Assembly: GCF_003967175.1 (NCBI RefSeq)
Contig: NZ_AP018553.1
Location: 2,157,982 to 2,221,981, forward strand
DNA length: 64,000 bases
Direction: 5' to 3'
Origin: Sulfodiicoccus acidiphilus
GTDB taxonomy: Archaea; Thermoproteota; Thermoprotei_A; Sulfolobales; Sulfolobaceae
Part shown: one piece after another, positions 15,054 to 24,355 of the stretch
How positions within the stretch are numbered: position 1 is the first letter of the stretch
Layout: the number at the start of each line of letters is the position of its first letter
Program-made: the position numbers and the translations under genes
The notes under the pieces: model-generated
What the model saw: only the letters and a program-made list of their open reading frames with translations
Told to the model about the DNA's origin: nothing
Databases searched by the model: none

Positions 15054-17966
15054 GTGAGGATAGTTGTCGATGGCCATACCCTAGACGTAGAGCAGGGGCC
15101 TAACCTCTTGGAGGTACTTCTGAGTGCAGGGTTCTACGTTCCCCACCTCTGCTATAACAAGTTCCTGGGTCCGTTGAAGACGTGCGATGCGTGCGTGGTA
15201 GAAGCTAACGGCAGGTTAGTGAGGAGTTGCTCTATACCTGTAGTAGAAGGAATGAAGATCGGCGTTAGATCCACAGAGTCCCTGAGGCTCAGAGCCTTGG
15301 ATCACTTGCTTCAACATCACCAACTCTATTGCACGGTGTGTGACAACAATCTGGACTGCGAACTCCACGAGGCATTTGTGAAGAGCCGCGTCACGAGGCA
15401 GAACTACGTAGACAGAGGTTACGAAGTGGACGATAGCAACCCCTTTTACATCTACGACCCGAATCAATGTATTCTATCGGGGAGGTGCGTTGAAGCATGC
15501 CAAGATGTCGTAGTGAACGAGGTAATAAAGATAGACTGGGATAAGAAAAGGGTTGTCTGGAGCGACGGTGCTCCTATTAACTTCTCGTCTTGCGTTTCTT
15601 GCGGCACCTGCGTTACGGTCTGCCCTGTGAACGCGCTTATGGAGAAGTCGATGTTAGGAAGGGCGGGATTCCTCACGGGAATGAAGGAAGAAGTGAAGAG
15701 GAAGTTGGTGACGTCGCTCAAGGGCGCCGAGTACACGTTCGAACCTATAATGTTCTTCAGCCAAGTCGACGCCAAGCTCAGGAACTCGATAGTTAAGAGA
15801 ACCAAGACCGTCTGTCCGTTCTGCGGGGTCGGGTGTTCATTCGAGGTGTGGACGAGAGGAAGAGAGATACTGAAGGTGGAACCTAAGCCTGAGTCTCCTG
15901 CCAACGGTGTGGCAACGTGTGTTAAGGGTAAGTTCGGACTGTCCTTCGTGAACAGCCGAGACAGGCTAACTAGACCGCTGATCAGGGACGGCGACCACTT
16001 CAGGGAGGCCAGCTGGCAGGAAGCAATATCCTTCATAGCTACAAAGCTCTCCCGTATAAAGGAGAAGTACGGACCAGATTCGATAGGCGTGATCGCCTCC
16101 TGCACCGGAACTAACGAGGAAGCTTATTTGGCGCAGAGGTTCGCCAGGGACGTGGTTGGGACCCACAACATCGACAACTGCGCTAGGTACTGTCAAGCTC
16201 CAGCCACCACTGGACTTTGGAGAACGGTTGGGTACGGTGGGGACTCAGGTTCCATCACGGACGTAGAGGAGGCTGATCTGGTTATCATAGTAGGCTCCAA
16301 CACCGCCGAGGCCCACCCAGTGTTAGCTGGAAGGATCAAGAGAGCAAAGAAGCTCAGAGGACAGAAGTTAATTGTCGTAGACGTCAGGAGACATGAGATG
16401 GCGGAGAGGGCAGACCTCTTCATCACGCCCAAAATAGGAACGGACCTAGTCCTGCTGAACGGTGTCATGAAGTACATTGTGGATCGGGGATGGCAGGACG
16501 AGAAGTTCATAAGGGAAAGGACGGTAGGTTACGACGCGTTCGTGGAGAGTTTGAAGCAGTACACTTTGGAGAACGTGGAGGCAGTGACTGGAGTTCCCAA
16601 GGAGACTGTGATTAAGGTGGCCACAATGATTCACGAGGCAAAGAGCGTGGTCGCGCTGTGGGCCATGGGAGTGACCCAACACCAGGACGGCAGTGAGACC
16701 TCCACTGCCATATCCAACTTGCTCCTACTCACTGGGAACTACGGAAGACCTAACACTGGAGGGTACCCACTGAGGGGACACGCCAACGTGCAGGGGGTGA
16801 GCGACTTCGGTGCTCTACCCACCATGATGCCTGGCTACCAACCTACGTCAGATGAAGAGGTGCTGACCAAATTCGAGAAAGCCTGGAACACTAAGCTCCC
16901 TCGATCGAAGGGCCTCACTAGCACCGAGATGGTTGACGCAGCTTTGCAAGGGAAGATGAAGGCGATGGTCGTTATGGGAGAGGACAAGCTCAACGCCGAC
17001 GCGGGTAGAGAGACTGTTAGGAGAGCGCTCTCGAACTTGGAACTGTTGGTGGTGACGGAGCTTTTTATGACGGAGACAGCGAAGCTGGCCACAGTAGTTC
17101 TACCGGCCGCTGCGAGTTTGGAGAAGGAAGGGACCTTCGTCAACACTGAGAGAAGGATACAAAGGCTCTACAAAGTCATGGAACCCTTGGGTGAAGCTAG
17201 GTCTGAGTTCCAGATATTACTCGACCTCGCCAAAGCCATGGGGAAGGAATTCCCTTACACGAATCCAGAGGACGTGATGGGAGAAGCGGCCCAACTCTGT
17301 CCAATATTCGCCGGAGTAGCTTACTCTAGGCTGGAGGGATTCAACAGCCTCCAGTGGCCAGTAAAACCAAGCGGGGAGGACAGTAGGTACTTGTACGCTG
17401 ACAAGTTCGCCTTTCCAGATGGAAAGGCCAGGTTCTATCGTACTACACACTACGAACCTAGGGTAGAAAACCCAACTTACGACCTAATGTTAGTGAACGG
17501 CAGGATGTTAGAGCACTTCCACTGGGCCAACCTCACCGGGAGGGTGAGTGGAATCAAGTACAAGGTGCCAGAGGTCTACTTGGAAGTCTCGCCTCAAGTA
17601 GCGGCAGAGAAGGGGCTTAAGGACGGAGACCTGGTGATGGTCAGTTCCTCCAACGGAAGGCTAAAAACTAGGGTGATGGTGACCAATAGGTTAGAGGGAA
17701 AGAAGGTGTTCCTTAGCCTTCACGACAGTAAGGAAATGAACGTCAACGAGCTGACAGACCCCATGACAAGGGACCCCACATCCAAGACACCTGCCTACAA
17801 GGAGACCCCCGTTTACGTAGAGAAACTTGAGGACTGTGTGTCCTGTGAGCCTCCACTCCCCAAGTGGAACCCGAGGTACGGAAAGAAGACTCCTCAGGTC
17901 GGGGTTAACGTGGAACTTAAATGGGGGAGACCAGACTACACGTACAGAGGTGAGTTAAACGAGTGA
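15054..17966 (+). CDS. fdhA: Formate dehydrogenase-like molybdopterin oxidoreductase, alpha subunit with N-terminal ferredoxin domains
   Basis: A 970-residue iron-sulfur molybdoenzyme. In order: a 2Fe-2S domain (Cys33, 44, 47, 59), a His/Cys3 cluster ([14 protein letters not shown]), two 4Fe-4S sites ([22 protein letters not shown]), then the molybdopterin core with its own 4Fe-4S site (CPFCGVGC). The metal ligand is Cys380 (NCARYCQAP), not selenocysteine. The residue after it is Gln381 where classical formate dehydrogenases have the catalytic His; the substrate Arg is kept ([11 protein letters not shown], Arg574). Followed by DUF1641 and fdhD genes, it should oxidise formate or a related small molecule, with electrons leaving through the fused clusters. 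Confidence 0.85.
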   Translation: MRIVVDGHTLDVEQGPNLLEVLLSAGFYVPHLCYNKFLGPLKTCDACVVEANGRLVRSCSIPVVEGMKIGVRSTESLRLRALDHLLQHHQLYCTVCDNNLDCELHEAFVKSRVTRQNYVDRGYEVDDSNPFYIYDPNQCILSGRCVEACQDVVVNEVIKIDWDKKRVVWSDGAPINFSSCVSCGTCVTVCPVNALMEKSMLGRAGFLTGMKEEVKRKLVTSLKGAEYTFEPIMFFSQVDAKLRNSIVKRTKTVCPFCGVGCSFEVWTRGREILKVEPKPESPANGVATCVKGKFGLSFVNSRDRLTRPLIRDGDHFREASWQEAISFIATKLSRIKEKYGPDSIGVIASCTGTNEEAYLAQRFARDVVGTHNIDNCARYCQAPATTGLWRTVGYGGDSGSITDVEEADLVIIVGSNTAEAHPVLAGRIKRAKKLRGQKLIVVDVRRHEMAERADLFITPKIGTDLVLLNGVMKYIVDRGWQDEKFIRERTVGYDAFVESLKQYTLENVEAVTGVPKETVIKVATMIHEAKSVVALWAMGVTQHQDGSETSTAISNLLLLTGNYGRPNTGGYPLRGHANVQGVSDFGALPTMMPGYQPTSDEEVLTKFEKAWNTKLPRSKGLTSTEMVDAALQGKMKAMVVMGEDKLNADAGRETVRRALSNLELLVVTELFMTETAKLATVVLPAAASLEKEGTFVNTERRIQRLYKVMEPLGEARSEFQILLDLAKAMGKEFPYTNPEDVMGEAAQLCPIFAGVAYSRLEGFNSLQWPVKPSGEDSRYLYADKFAFPDGKARFYRTTHYEPRVENPTYDLMLVNGRMLEHFHWANLTGRVSGIKYKVPEVYLEVSPQVAAEKGLKDGDLVMVSSSNGRLKTRVMVTNRLEGKKVFLSLHDSKEMNVNELTDPMTRDPTSKTPAYKETPVYVEKLEDCVSCEPPLPKWNPRYGKKTPQVGVNVELKWGRPDYTYRGELNE

Positions 17967-18000
17967 GGTAGAAGGTGACGCGTTAGAAAGACTCCTTAGA

Positions 18001-18312
18001 TTGGTCGAATTGATGAATCAGAAGGGAGTCCTCTCGTTCCTGGAGGCATTCGTGGAGAGGTGGGATGATGTCTTGGCAGTCGCAGCGGACTGGGTCGCTA
18101 CGTCCAAGGTCCCCTCAAATGCTCTGCTCCTGTACGAGGGCTTGAACAAGGCTGAGATAGACGGTTCCACTCCCACCCTCAGCCAGATCCTCAGGGAGCT
18201 GAACGACCCAGCGGTGAGGAGGGGTCTCATGTTCTTCCTTTCGTTCTTGAAGGCGATAGGGAGTGCAGCGGAGCACAAGGAGGGTAAGAGTCCTCAAACT
18301 GGAGGACACTGA
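18001..18312 (+). CDS. DUF1641 protein, formate dehydrogenase companion
   Basis: About 103 helical residues with the DUF1641 pattern (LVELMNQKGVLSFLEAFVERWDDVL). These small proteins sit beside formate dehydrogenase genes in many prokaryotes and may help assembly or membrane docking; no activity is proven. The start is uncertain: TTG at 18001 or 18010 or ATG at 18013. Coding-like sequence continues upstream to the fdhA stop without a usual start codon. The gene overlaps fdhD by 50 bp. Confidence 0.75.
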   Translation: MVELMNQKGVLSFLEAFVERWDDVLAVAADWVATSKVPSNALLLYEGLNKAEIDGSTPTLSQILRELNDPAVRRGLMFFLSFLKAIGSAAEHKEGKSPQTGGH

Positions 18313-19006
18313 TCGCTGGGACGATGAGGAGGTAGTTTCAGAGGAGCCGCTCAAGATAGTTGTGAACGGAAAGACGACCTACATGTTGAGCACGCCAGGT
18401 GAGGACGAGGAATTAGTAGTGGGGTTTCTTTTCACGTCAGGGACCATCAGTTCGATGGAAGATGTTCATAAAATAGAAAAAGGGAGGGGAGAGGTGAGAG
18501 TGGAAGTCAGGGGAACCCCGCCACCTCGGGACTTCGTTAACTCGGCGTGTGGTATGTGTGGCTCGCCAGGGATCTTAGGTTCCATGGTGGTGGAGGACGA
18601 GTTCAAGGTGGAGGCCAAGGTCCTCCTCTCCCTCCCGAACAAGATGAAGGAGCGACAAGAACTCTTCAGATCGACTGGAGGACTTCACGCCGCGGCACTT
18701 TTCGATAAGAAAGGGAAGCTGCTCTGGATATCAGAGGATGTGGGGAGGCACAATGCCGTCGACAAGTTGATCGGTCACTTTCTCATTCTAGGTGAAATCC
18801 CTAAGGGAATACTCCAAGTGAGCGGGAGGGCAGGGTACGAGATAATCCAGAAGGCCGGAGTTGCTGGATTTCCTGTGGTCTCAGCAATTTCGGCACCCTC
18901 CAGCATGGCAGTTGAAGTGGCAGAGCTATTGAACATCGCCCTGGTGGGATTCTCTAGAGGAAGTAGACTCAACGTTTACACCCATCCAGAAAGGATTGTA
19001 TACTAG
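18263..19006 (+). CDS. fdhD: Formate dehydrogenase accessory sulfurtransferase FdhD
   Basis: FdhD moves sulfur from a desulfurase to the molybdenum centre of formate dehydrogenase. The 247-residue chain carries the conserved ACGMCG pair of cysteines (~residue 95), RSTGGLHAAALF (~133) and EDVGRHNAVDKLIG (~157), all of the family's landmarks. Start is a GTG inside the DUF1641 gene, so it is coupled to the operon. Its presence argues that the upstream molybdoenzyme needs a sulfido ligand, as true formate dehydrogenases do. Confidence 0.9.
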   Translation: MQRSTRRVRVLKLEDTDRWDDEEVVSEEPLKIVVNGKTTYMLSTPGEDEELVVGFLFTSGTISSMEDVHKIEKGRGEVRVEVRGTPPPRDFVNSACGMCGSPGILGSMVVEDEFKVEAKVLLSLPNKMKERQELFRSTGGLHAAALFDKKGKLLWISEDVGRHNAVDKLIGHFLILGEIPKGILQVSGRAGYEIIQKAGVAGFPVVSAISAPSSMAVEVAELLNIALVGFSRGSRLNVYTHPERIVY

Positions 19007-19120
19007 TATGTACAACAGTTCACTTAAGCTAAAAACACCCCGTTGCCACACATCGTATGTCACTATATGAGTGGGGAGGCAAGGTGTAGGGAGGGTAGGG
19101 GAGAAATAAGGGCTAGGGTC

Positions 19121-19297
19121 ATGTTAGCTACGCTTACTTGTCCAATATGTGGACGCAAGTTCGATGAGAGGAGAGAGTTCCTCCTCCACCTGGCCCTCGA
19201 TGAAGGACTAAACAAATGTCCCGTCTGCGAATCTCCAACACGTGGGTTACTGCTGTTTCACCTTAGGAAAAGGCACGGAATCTCTGTTATTCCCTGA
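19121..19297 (+). CDS. Small tandem zinc-finger protein
   Basis: A 58-residue protein with CPICG...H and CPVC...H...H: two zinc knuckles, the second a C2H2-like finger (LLLFHLRKRHG). Small proteins of this type are frequent in Sulfolobales and their viruses, and usually bind DNA or RNA. The ATG at 19121 follows a purine-rich run (GGGAGGGTAGGGGAG) and a TATA-like CACTATATG at 19061. The frame is open upstream to 19043, which would add 26 residues of unlikely composition. Confidence 0.55.
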   Translation: MLATLTCPICGRKFDERREFLLHLALDEGLNKCPVCESPTRGLLLFHLRKRHGISVIP

Positions 19298-19440
19298 GCT
19301 GCAAGTGGTGCTCCGACGGACTTGGAAACGAAGGACGATGCGTGGACAATCATAGGAAGAGAGCTCTTAACGAGTAAACTACTCCCCCTCAAGGACGGGG
19401 ACTCTTGAGAAGATGTTAAGGATTAACGCTTAATTTTAAC

Positions 19441-19730
19441 CTTACTGGGGGTCGAGGGGCGGAAGACCCCCTCCGTGGGGGGTAGCCCCCTTATGGAAAA
19501 GTTTTGTAATGAAGCTCCAACGTCTTCTAGACATCGGCCGTGAGAGCTGGGTCGCACCCTCGGGACTGGGGGAACTCGCGCCCGTGGAGAGGAAACCCTC
19601 CGTGATCCCCCTTCCGTACTGTTCACAGGACGGTTCCACTGAACCTCCGCTACGGACGGGGATCTAGGTTCCTCAGAGGTGCGGGACTCACCGCGAGGAC
19701 GCCCCGTCCGTGAGGGCGGGGTAGTTCACC
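19441..19730 (+). mobile_element. Family-A non-coding element, full copy (A1)
   Basis: A 290-bp structured element. Left end: GGGGGTCGAGGGGCGGAAG with complementary CCCCCTCCGTGGGG. Middle: GTGAGAGCTGGGTCGCACCC, GACTGGGGGAACTC, CCGTACTGTTCACAGGACGG. Right end: the 32-bp hairpin ending GGCGGGGTAGTTCAC. It is closely similar to 29323-29614 and, in reverse, to 49158-49461. No protein frame is shared among copies. The right-end hairpin matches that of the tnpB remnant at 45702, so an IS200/IS605-type non-autonomous element is the best reading. Confidence 0.75.
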
Positions 19731-19771
19731 AACCAGTGATATGTACTAGAGTCTCCTTCGCTAGGTTAACC

Positions 19772-20425
19772 TCAGGCCCTTTCATCCCTTTCAGCTCGAA
19801 CTAGGATCTGTTTAGCTAACTCCGTGGGCACCAGAATGTCCCTTCCTTCCTGCATGAGATAAATGAGATCTCCCTCCCTCTTGACCGAGATCGCGCTCTC
19901 AGGCCTCAGTCCCAGCTTGTCGGCCCCACGAAGGATCCACTCTTCCTCCTTGAGGATTGCCGAGACGCGATAGGGCCCCGTAACTGCATTTGCAAGGAGT
20001 TCTCCATTCATCTTAGCCCTCCCAGAGATGGGATGTCCGTGTGGACAGGTCCTCGGCCTACCGAGGACTTCGTCTATCCTGTCGAGGACATCCTCAGGCC
20101 ATATGTGTTCCAACCTGTGAGCGAGCTCGTGAGATCTAACCCAGTCCACTCCGAGTACGTCGGTGAGCAGCCTCTCCGAAAGTCTGTGTGCCCTCACTAG
20201 CCTCTCTGCTACCCTCCTTCCATCCTCTGTTAATCTCATCCCTCCTTCCCCCCTATCTATCATTCCCATCTGTTCTAACCTAAAGAGCGCCTTACTTATG
20301 GTCCCTGGAGAGATGTTGAAAGAGGAGATGAGGTCCACTACCTTGGCCCTTCCCTTACTCTCCTCTAGTTCATATATTTCCTTCAAGTAGTTCTCTAAGG
20401 GCTCTGAGAGCTTCAATTTGGTCAC
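19772..20425 (-). CDS. DtxR/MntR family metal-dependent transcription repressor
   Basis: A 217-residue regulator. Residues 1-65 form the winged helix (LKEIYELEESKGRAKVVDLI, ISPGTISKALFRLEQMG). Residues 70-140 form the dimer and metal domain with the family's HRLSERLLTDVLG, ELAHRLEHIWPEDV and CPHGHPI. A C-terminal SH3/FeoA-like domain ends it. With Fe2+ or Mn2+ bound, such proteins repress metal uptake or storage genes. No transporter gene adjoins it here, so its targets lie elsewhere; upstream is a decayed acyl-CoA synthetase. Confidence 0.88.
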   Translation of the reverse strand: MTKLKLSEPLENYLKEIYELEESKGRAKVVDLISSFNISPGTISKALFRLEQMGMIDRGEGGMRLTEDGRRVAERLVRAHRLSERLLTDVLGVDWVRSHELAHRLEHIWPEDVLDRIDEVLGRPRTCPHGHPISGRAKMNGELLANAVTGPYRVSAILKEEEWILRGADKLGLRPESAISVKREGDLIYLMQEGRDILVPTELAKQILVRAERDERA

Positions 20426-20640
20426 TGACTTGAGTTTGGGAGTTAATAGTTTTCATATCTTCATGGTCCATTCAGCTCATCTTTCCTGGCAATCGATTCT
20501 GATTAGGCGATTACTTACAGGGTAGCCTAGCGGTTCCGAGGACCTGAAACTCTAAAGGTACCCAGCTTAAACACCTACCGCTCCATGGAAGAGGGAATGA
20601 GGACAGTCGCTCAGTGTCCGATCAACATCTTGAGCTAAGG
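20426..20640 (+). other. Intergenic region behind the DtxR-type gene
   Basis: Contains the presumed promoter of the minus-strand regulator (TTAATAGTTTTCATATC near 20443). The remainder may include the last eroded codons of the acyl-CoA synthetase pseudogene; nothing else seen. Confidence 0.35.
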
Positions 20641-22130
20641 TGCCATCTCTGCTAAGAAGAGTCTCGGGAATTTCGATTTCTGCTAGCCCGCTTCCTCTCT
20701 TCTGAATATGGTGTCCAGCTCTGACCTTGACGAAGGCCCACGGTCTCCCCCCTCCTTCTCATCCTTTCGTCACACTACAGCAGCTCCTTTAACGCTCGGT
20801 ACCTCAGGTGTGACACCCTCTACTACAGTGGACAGTACGTACTCCGCTCTTGATGAGGTCCTTCGCCCTGTCTAATATAGCCACTCCTCCCCCTCTCACT
20901 TCTCTCACGTTCTCGGGTCCGAACCAACCATCCACACAGGTCTTGGCGCTCTCATCAGGATTGTTGAATTACCCTCTAAGAAGCCAAGGCGCTTTAAAGC
21001 TCACCACCCTCGGTCTCCTTATCGAACCTGAACTCGCTAAGGCTGTGCGGGAGTTGCTGTCTCTACGCTATGCCTGTAGCTATCTAGCCCGTCACCGTTC
21101 CAACACCTGCTATGAGTCGGTCGGTGAAACCGTAGATGGACGCCAGTACTATTCCCCTGGCCATAGCTGCGCTCACTAAGCCCGAGAGAATCACCGAAAC
21201 TGCAGACCAGTACTTTGAGTCCCACCACATCTATACCGGTAGAGAGCAGGCCCTAAAGCATGGTGGGAACCATGGCCCTCCAAGAGACGTTGTACTTTCG
21301 GCTCAATAGTGCGTGCTTTCTCGGATCGAACTTACCTACAAGTACGTAGTCGGACCCTGTCATTGTGGCGTAGTAGGAGAGAGCCCAGGACCACAGGTAA
21401 ACTACCACGCCCTTACGGACGGGGTCTCAGGCAGGAAGATGAAAGAAGGGAATCATGGAGAAAACGACGTCGTTCGGCCTCAACCTAGAATTCCCAGGGT
21501 AGCCAGAGAGGAGAGTCAGTATGGACCAACGCGCCAAGACGACTTCCCTGTGCCTATAGGACACTCCCTTAGGTTTCCCTCGTTGCTGCTGAGGTGACGA
21601 GCACCGAGGCCTCGTCGTTCTGACTGACGTGTGGGTTGTAGTCCTAGGATCCAGGATCGAGCAGGGAGTTCAGCATCTCGGCAGTGAGCGGGTAGGTGGA
21701 CTTCCTAGATAAGGGGAGTCTCTGGGCGAGATGTGCGGATTCAGGGTCGTAGAGGAGGATGGAATCTCTAGCATCTTCCACGCTAGAGGCCTACTCCTTC
21801 CACGGGCTGCCTGACGTCTACAGGGTGGAGCACTCCACCTGAGATGGGAATTCACCAAGAGAAGTTCTAGGTACTCCAACGTGTTCCAGCCAGCTACCGC
21901 GATCCTTTTTGCTTTTAATCCCATTTTATCTAGAGCGTCTGCCGGTTCATCAGTCTCTCCCACGGTTCCCTGTACGTTAAACTCCTCTCCAACTCTAATG
22001 TCTTATCCTCATGCCTCCTCACTAGGGTCTGTAGGAACTGACGATCTATTTTGAGGGAGCCCCTTTCATCGAGTGCCATGTTTCTTAGGTACGGTAAGGG
22101 TAGTTTAATTCTTAAGTAAAGTCTATGCAT
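20641..22130 (-). pseudogene. Decayed acyl-CoA synthetase (fatty-acyl-CoA ligase type)
   Basis: The whole gene can be followed on the minus strand through several frames. Near 22070-21860: MALDERGSLK, LTYRE and DKMGLKAKRIAVAGWNTLEYLELLL, the usual N-terminus. Near 21600-21430: VLVTSAATRE (relic of the TSGTTG motif), KGVSYRHREVVLA, NDVVFSMIPFFHLPA. Near 21390-21240: YYATMTGSDYVLVGKFDP. Near 21200-21110: MARGIVLASIYGFTD. Near 20930-20850: ILDRAKDLIKSG. Near 20830-20750: PSVKGAAVV. Frameshifts, internal stops and a 32-bp hairpin insertion at 21397-21428 rule out function. A long-chain or branched acyl substrate is typical of the subfamily. Confidence 0.8.
21397..21428 (-). repeat. Solo 32-bp IS605-type hairpin unit inside the pseudogene
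   Basis: GTAAACTACCACGCCC and GGACGGGGTCTC flank a short loop. Twenty-five of 32 bases match the end hairpin of the tnpB remnant at 45702-45733, and the unit also matches the right ends of family-A elements. It lies alone between codons for FHLPA and SWALSYYATM of the acyl-CoA synthetase relic and brings an in-frame TGA. Confidence 0.6.
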
Positions 22131-22809
22131 TAATTTGCCTTAGCTCTTTGTTAGAGATACTCACTAATATGTCGCGATCGGGGTTCTCACAGTCCGATAA
22201 TTCCTTGGAGAACGGTTGAGAGGCGAACCCTCTTCCACGTAGACTGATTTTTTGGTTTACGCGTCTTCGTCGATCTTAGACGGCCTCACACGCGGACGTG
22301 GGTTTCCGCCCAGGAGGGAAGGCGCGTCCCTCGCCGTCGGTCTCCGAGAAGTCCCACCACCCGATCTGTCAGGACGACCGCCCGGCCGAGGGCTCGATCG
22401 CGAATCAAGGTGAATCGAAATGGGGGGATAAACGGTTTGAGAGTGTTGTCTCTAGAAATTTTTAGATGGATATATGAACCCCGTGAGAAGAGACCATTTT
22501 TAACGTTAGTTTGACTAGAAACAAATTCTCCAAGTAGAGTTTGGAAGTATAGTCGCCTCAATACGAGACTCATAGAAACAGTCTACCCTTTTCCTCAGGA
22601 ACCTCCTGACTGTGATCTTAATTAAGAAATTTTTAAAACTATACAATAGAGAATTTTAAAGACTTATGTATGCCCAGGAGAAGCTGGAAGGGAATTGTAG
22701 ATTTCACTGTCGCAGTACACCTTTAGGGATTACTAAGGTAGGAATTACTAGGCACATAACCCGAGGGAATCTCAAGTGAATTTATTAATAGACCAAGGGA
22801 GGTATTCTA
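22131..22809 (+). other. Gene-free stretch with a GC-rich segment
   Basis: 22240-22420 is much richer in GC than its surroundings and has coding-like minus-strand frames (LIRDRALGRAVVL; SLLGGNPRPRVRPSKIDEDA), which could be the tail of a decayed transposase; I cannot name it. 22620-22680 is very AT-rich. No intact gene. Confidence 0.35.
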
Positions 22810-24189
22810 TCAAAATGCCGTCCATTGAGTTATGGGGATGGGTTGAAACTGGGTAGAGCCGGGTGGTTGCCACTCAAGGTCCAACAGGACGTTATTTCCT
22901 TGATTGGAGAATGTGAAGACTATAGTAAAGTTGGCGGGTGAAGTTAGATCGTAGCTAAAGTAGTACTGAGAGGAACTGGACGAACCAGCAACCACGAGTT
23001 TTCCATCTACATAGACCTTAACGTACTCTGGATCGTATTTGAGGGAATTAATGTTAGGCCCTCCGTTTATGTTATATGGATAGTCCAGCTTCAAACCCAC
23101 GTAAAATTCGGTTTGGCCCGAGGCAAGCGGACTTAGGTAGCCAGAGTAGCTAACTGTTATATTTTTACCACTGTAGCCAGAGATTACAACTGGAACCGTG
23201 CCACCCCACATTATCGGTATAGGTGACTGGAAATTCGTGGGTGAACCTGCCCCTGATCCCCAGTACAGGTCGTATATAGCTGGATCCATCATGTTTGGTA
23301 TAGCGGGCTGGAGGACGTTTGTTTGCCCTGGAGGTGGCACTGGTCCTCCGGTAGCTCCTGGAGGAACGGGGGTTGGACCAGGAGGCGTGAGTTGGTTAGT
23401 CGTAAATAGCATGGAGGAATTGTAATAGAGGTTATTCTCGGTCCACATGATGACCAGTTGTCCTACGTCTGGGAGGTAGCCTTGATACAGTTGATTAACG
23501 AGTTGTGAGGTTAGGGGTTGAGAGTAGAGTAAGGTCATCGCGATCCATCCATTGAACGAATACTGACTAGCTCCAGCTCCGTTAGAACTTCCCTCCAATC
23601 CGGTGATGTTTGTTTGAAAGTTTGAAGAGGCCGACACGCTTCCTATATCTAGATAGGATTTCCAACTAGCCAAGGGTAAATTGATGTTAGTGAATCCTCC
23701 GCTTACCAACGAACCGTTGAGGTAAAGGCCTGCGAAGCCCGTGGAAGGGTTGTAGACGCCAGCCAGAAAGTTTATAGACGATGGTACCTGGTTTGGGCTC
23801 ACCACAGTCAACCAGCTTCCATTACTTAGTTGAACAGTGAAGGCGAAAGTGTAATCGTTGGGATTGTTTTGAGGAGGGGGATTGTTTTGAGGAGGGGGAG
23901 GTGGATTTCCCTTCATTGGGCCCTGGACTAGTTGAAGGCTTCCACTTCCTGCGATCAGGGCAGCGTCTCCGATCCACGCTATATAACCTCCTTGTGGGGC
24001 ATACTTCGACAGGTATATGTTCTGATAGATTTCTACTAACCCCAACGTGTTCAACGTGACTGGATATATACTACCTCCTTGGTTTGTCGGATAGGCGTAA
24101 GTGGATATAGTTAATCCTTCGTGTCCAGCTGGAGGTACGACCTCAGTTAAAGTACCTGCCCAATCGTTATCGGACAGGTACCCGGTCAA
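22810..24189 (-). CDS. Secreted LamG-like adhesin, last gene of a pilin-like operon
   Basis: 459 residues from a TTG at 24189. Residues ~100-235 look like a LamG/concanavalin-type sheet domain (GLYLNGSLVSGGF, FNGWIAMTLLYSQPL). Proline-rich linkers follow (NPPPPPQNNPPPQNN; TPPGPTPVPPGATGGPVPPP), then a C-terminal sheet domain resembling PA14-type binding modules. Composition is Ser/Asn/Tyr/Gly-rich as for cell-surface proteins of acidophiles. There is no signal peptide at this start. The frame stays open to 24366 and encodes a Ser/Gly repeat linker there, directly after the stop of the upstream pilin-like gene, so the real protein may be fused to it by frameshifting. Confidence 0.65.
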   Translation of the reverse strand: MTGYLSDNDWAGTLTEVVPPAGHEGLTISTYAYPTNQGGSIYPVTLNTLGLVEIYQNIYLSKYAPQGGYIAWIGDAALIAGSGSLQLVQGPMKGNPPPPPQNNPPPQNNPNDYTFAFTVQLSNGSWLTVVSPNQVPSSINFLAGVYNPSTGFAGLYLNGSLVSGGFTNINLPLASWKSYLDIGSVSASSNFQTNITGLEGSSNGAGASQYSFNGWIAMTLLYSQPLTSQLVNQLYQGYLPDVGQLVIMWTENNLYYNSSMLFTTNQLTPPGPTPVPPGATGGPVPPPGQTNVLQPAIPNMMDPAIYDLYWGSGAGSPTNFQSPIPIMWGGTVPVVISGYSGKNITVSYSGYLSPLASGQTEFYVGLKLDYPYNINGGPNINSLKYDPEYVKVYVDGKLVVAGSSSSSQYYFSYDLTSPANFTIVFTFSNQGNNVLLDLEWQPPGSTQFQPIPITQWTAF

Positions 24190-24243
24190 GAAGGTGGAGA
24201 AAGGAGGAAATCCGACTGGAACGTTAGGAGGTGTTATACTTCC

Positions 24244-24325
24244 ACCTCCAGAATTCCCACTGCTAGCTCCGGAGGACCCACCGTTTCCACTACCTCCAGA
24301 ATTCCCACTGCTAGCTCCGGAGGAC
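24244..24325 (-). repeat. Two exact 34-bp direct repeats encoding a Ser/Gly linker
   Basis: Identical 34-mers at 24244-24277 and 24292-24325 (48-bp period), each containing CAGAATTCCCACTGCTAGC. On the minus strand they read as SSGASSGNSGG units in the adhesin's frame, upstream of its first usual start codon. Confidence 0.75.
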
Positions 24326-24355
24326 GAACTTACAGCTATTGTTATGGGAGATCCG

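Noticed and set aside
15464-16105. 213-codon open frame on the minus strand inside the formate dehydrogenase gene
   Set aside because: It is antisense to a well-conserved iron-sulfur region whose motifs explain every codon; composition is that of a reverse shadow.
19423-19639. Short minus-strand frames over element A1
   Set aside because: The same frames are broken in A2 and A3, so the conserved unit is the DNA/RNA, not a protein.
21240-21390. Apparent NCS1 (nucleobase) permease fragment, minus strand
   Set aside because: The GSDYVLVGKFDP segment first suggested a permease, but flanking motifs in order fit an acyl-CoA synthetase.
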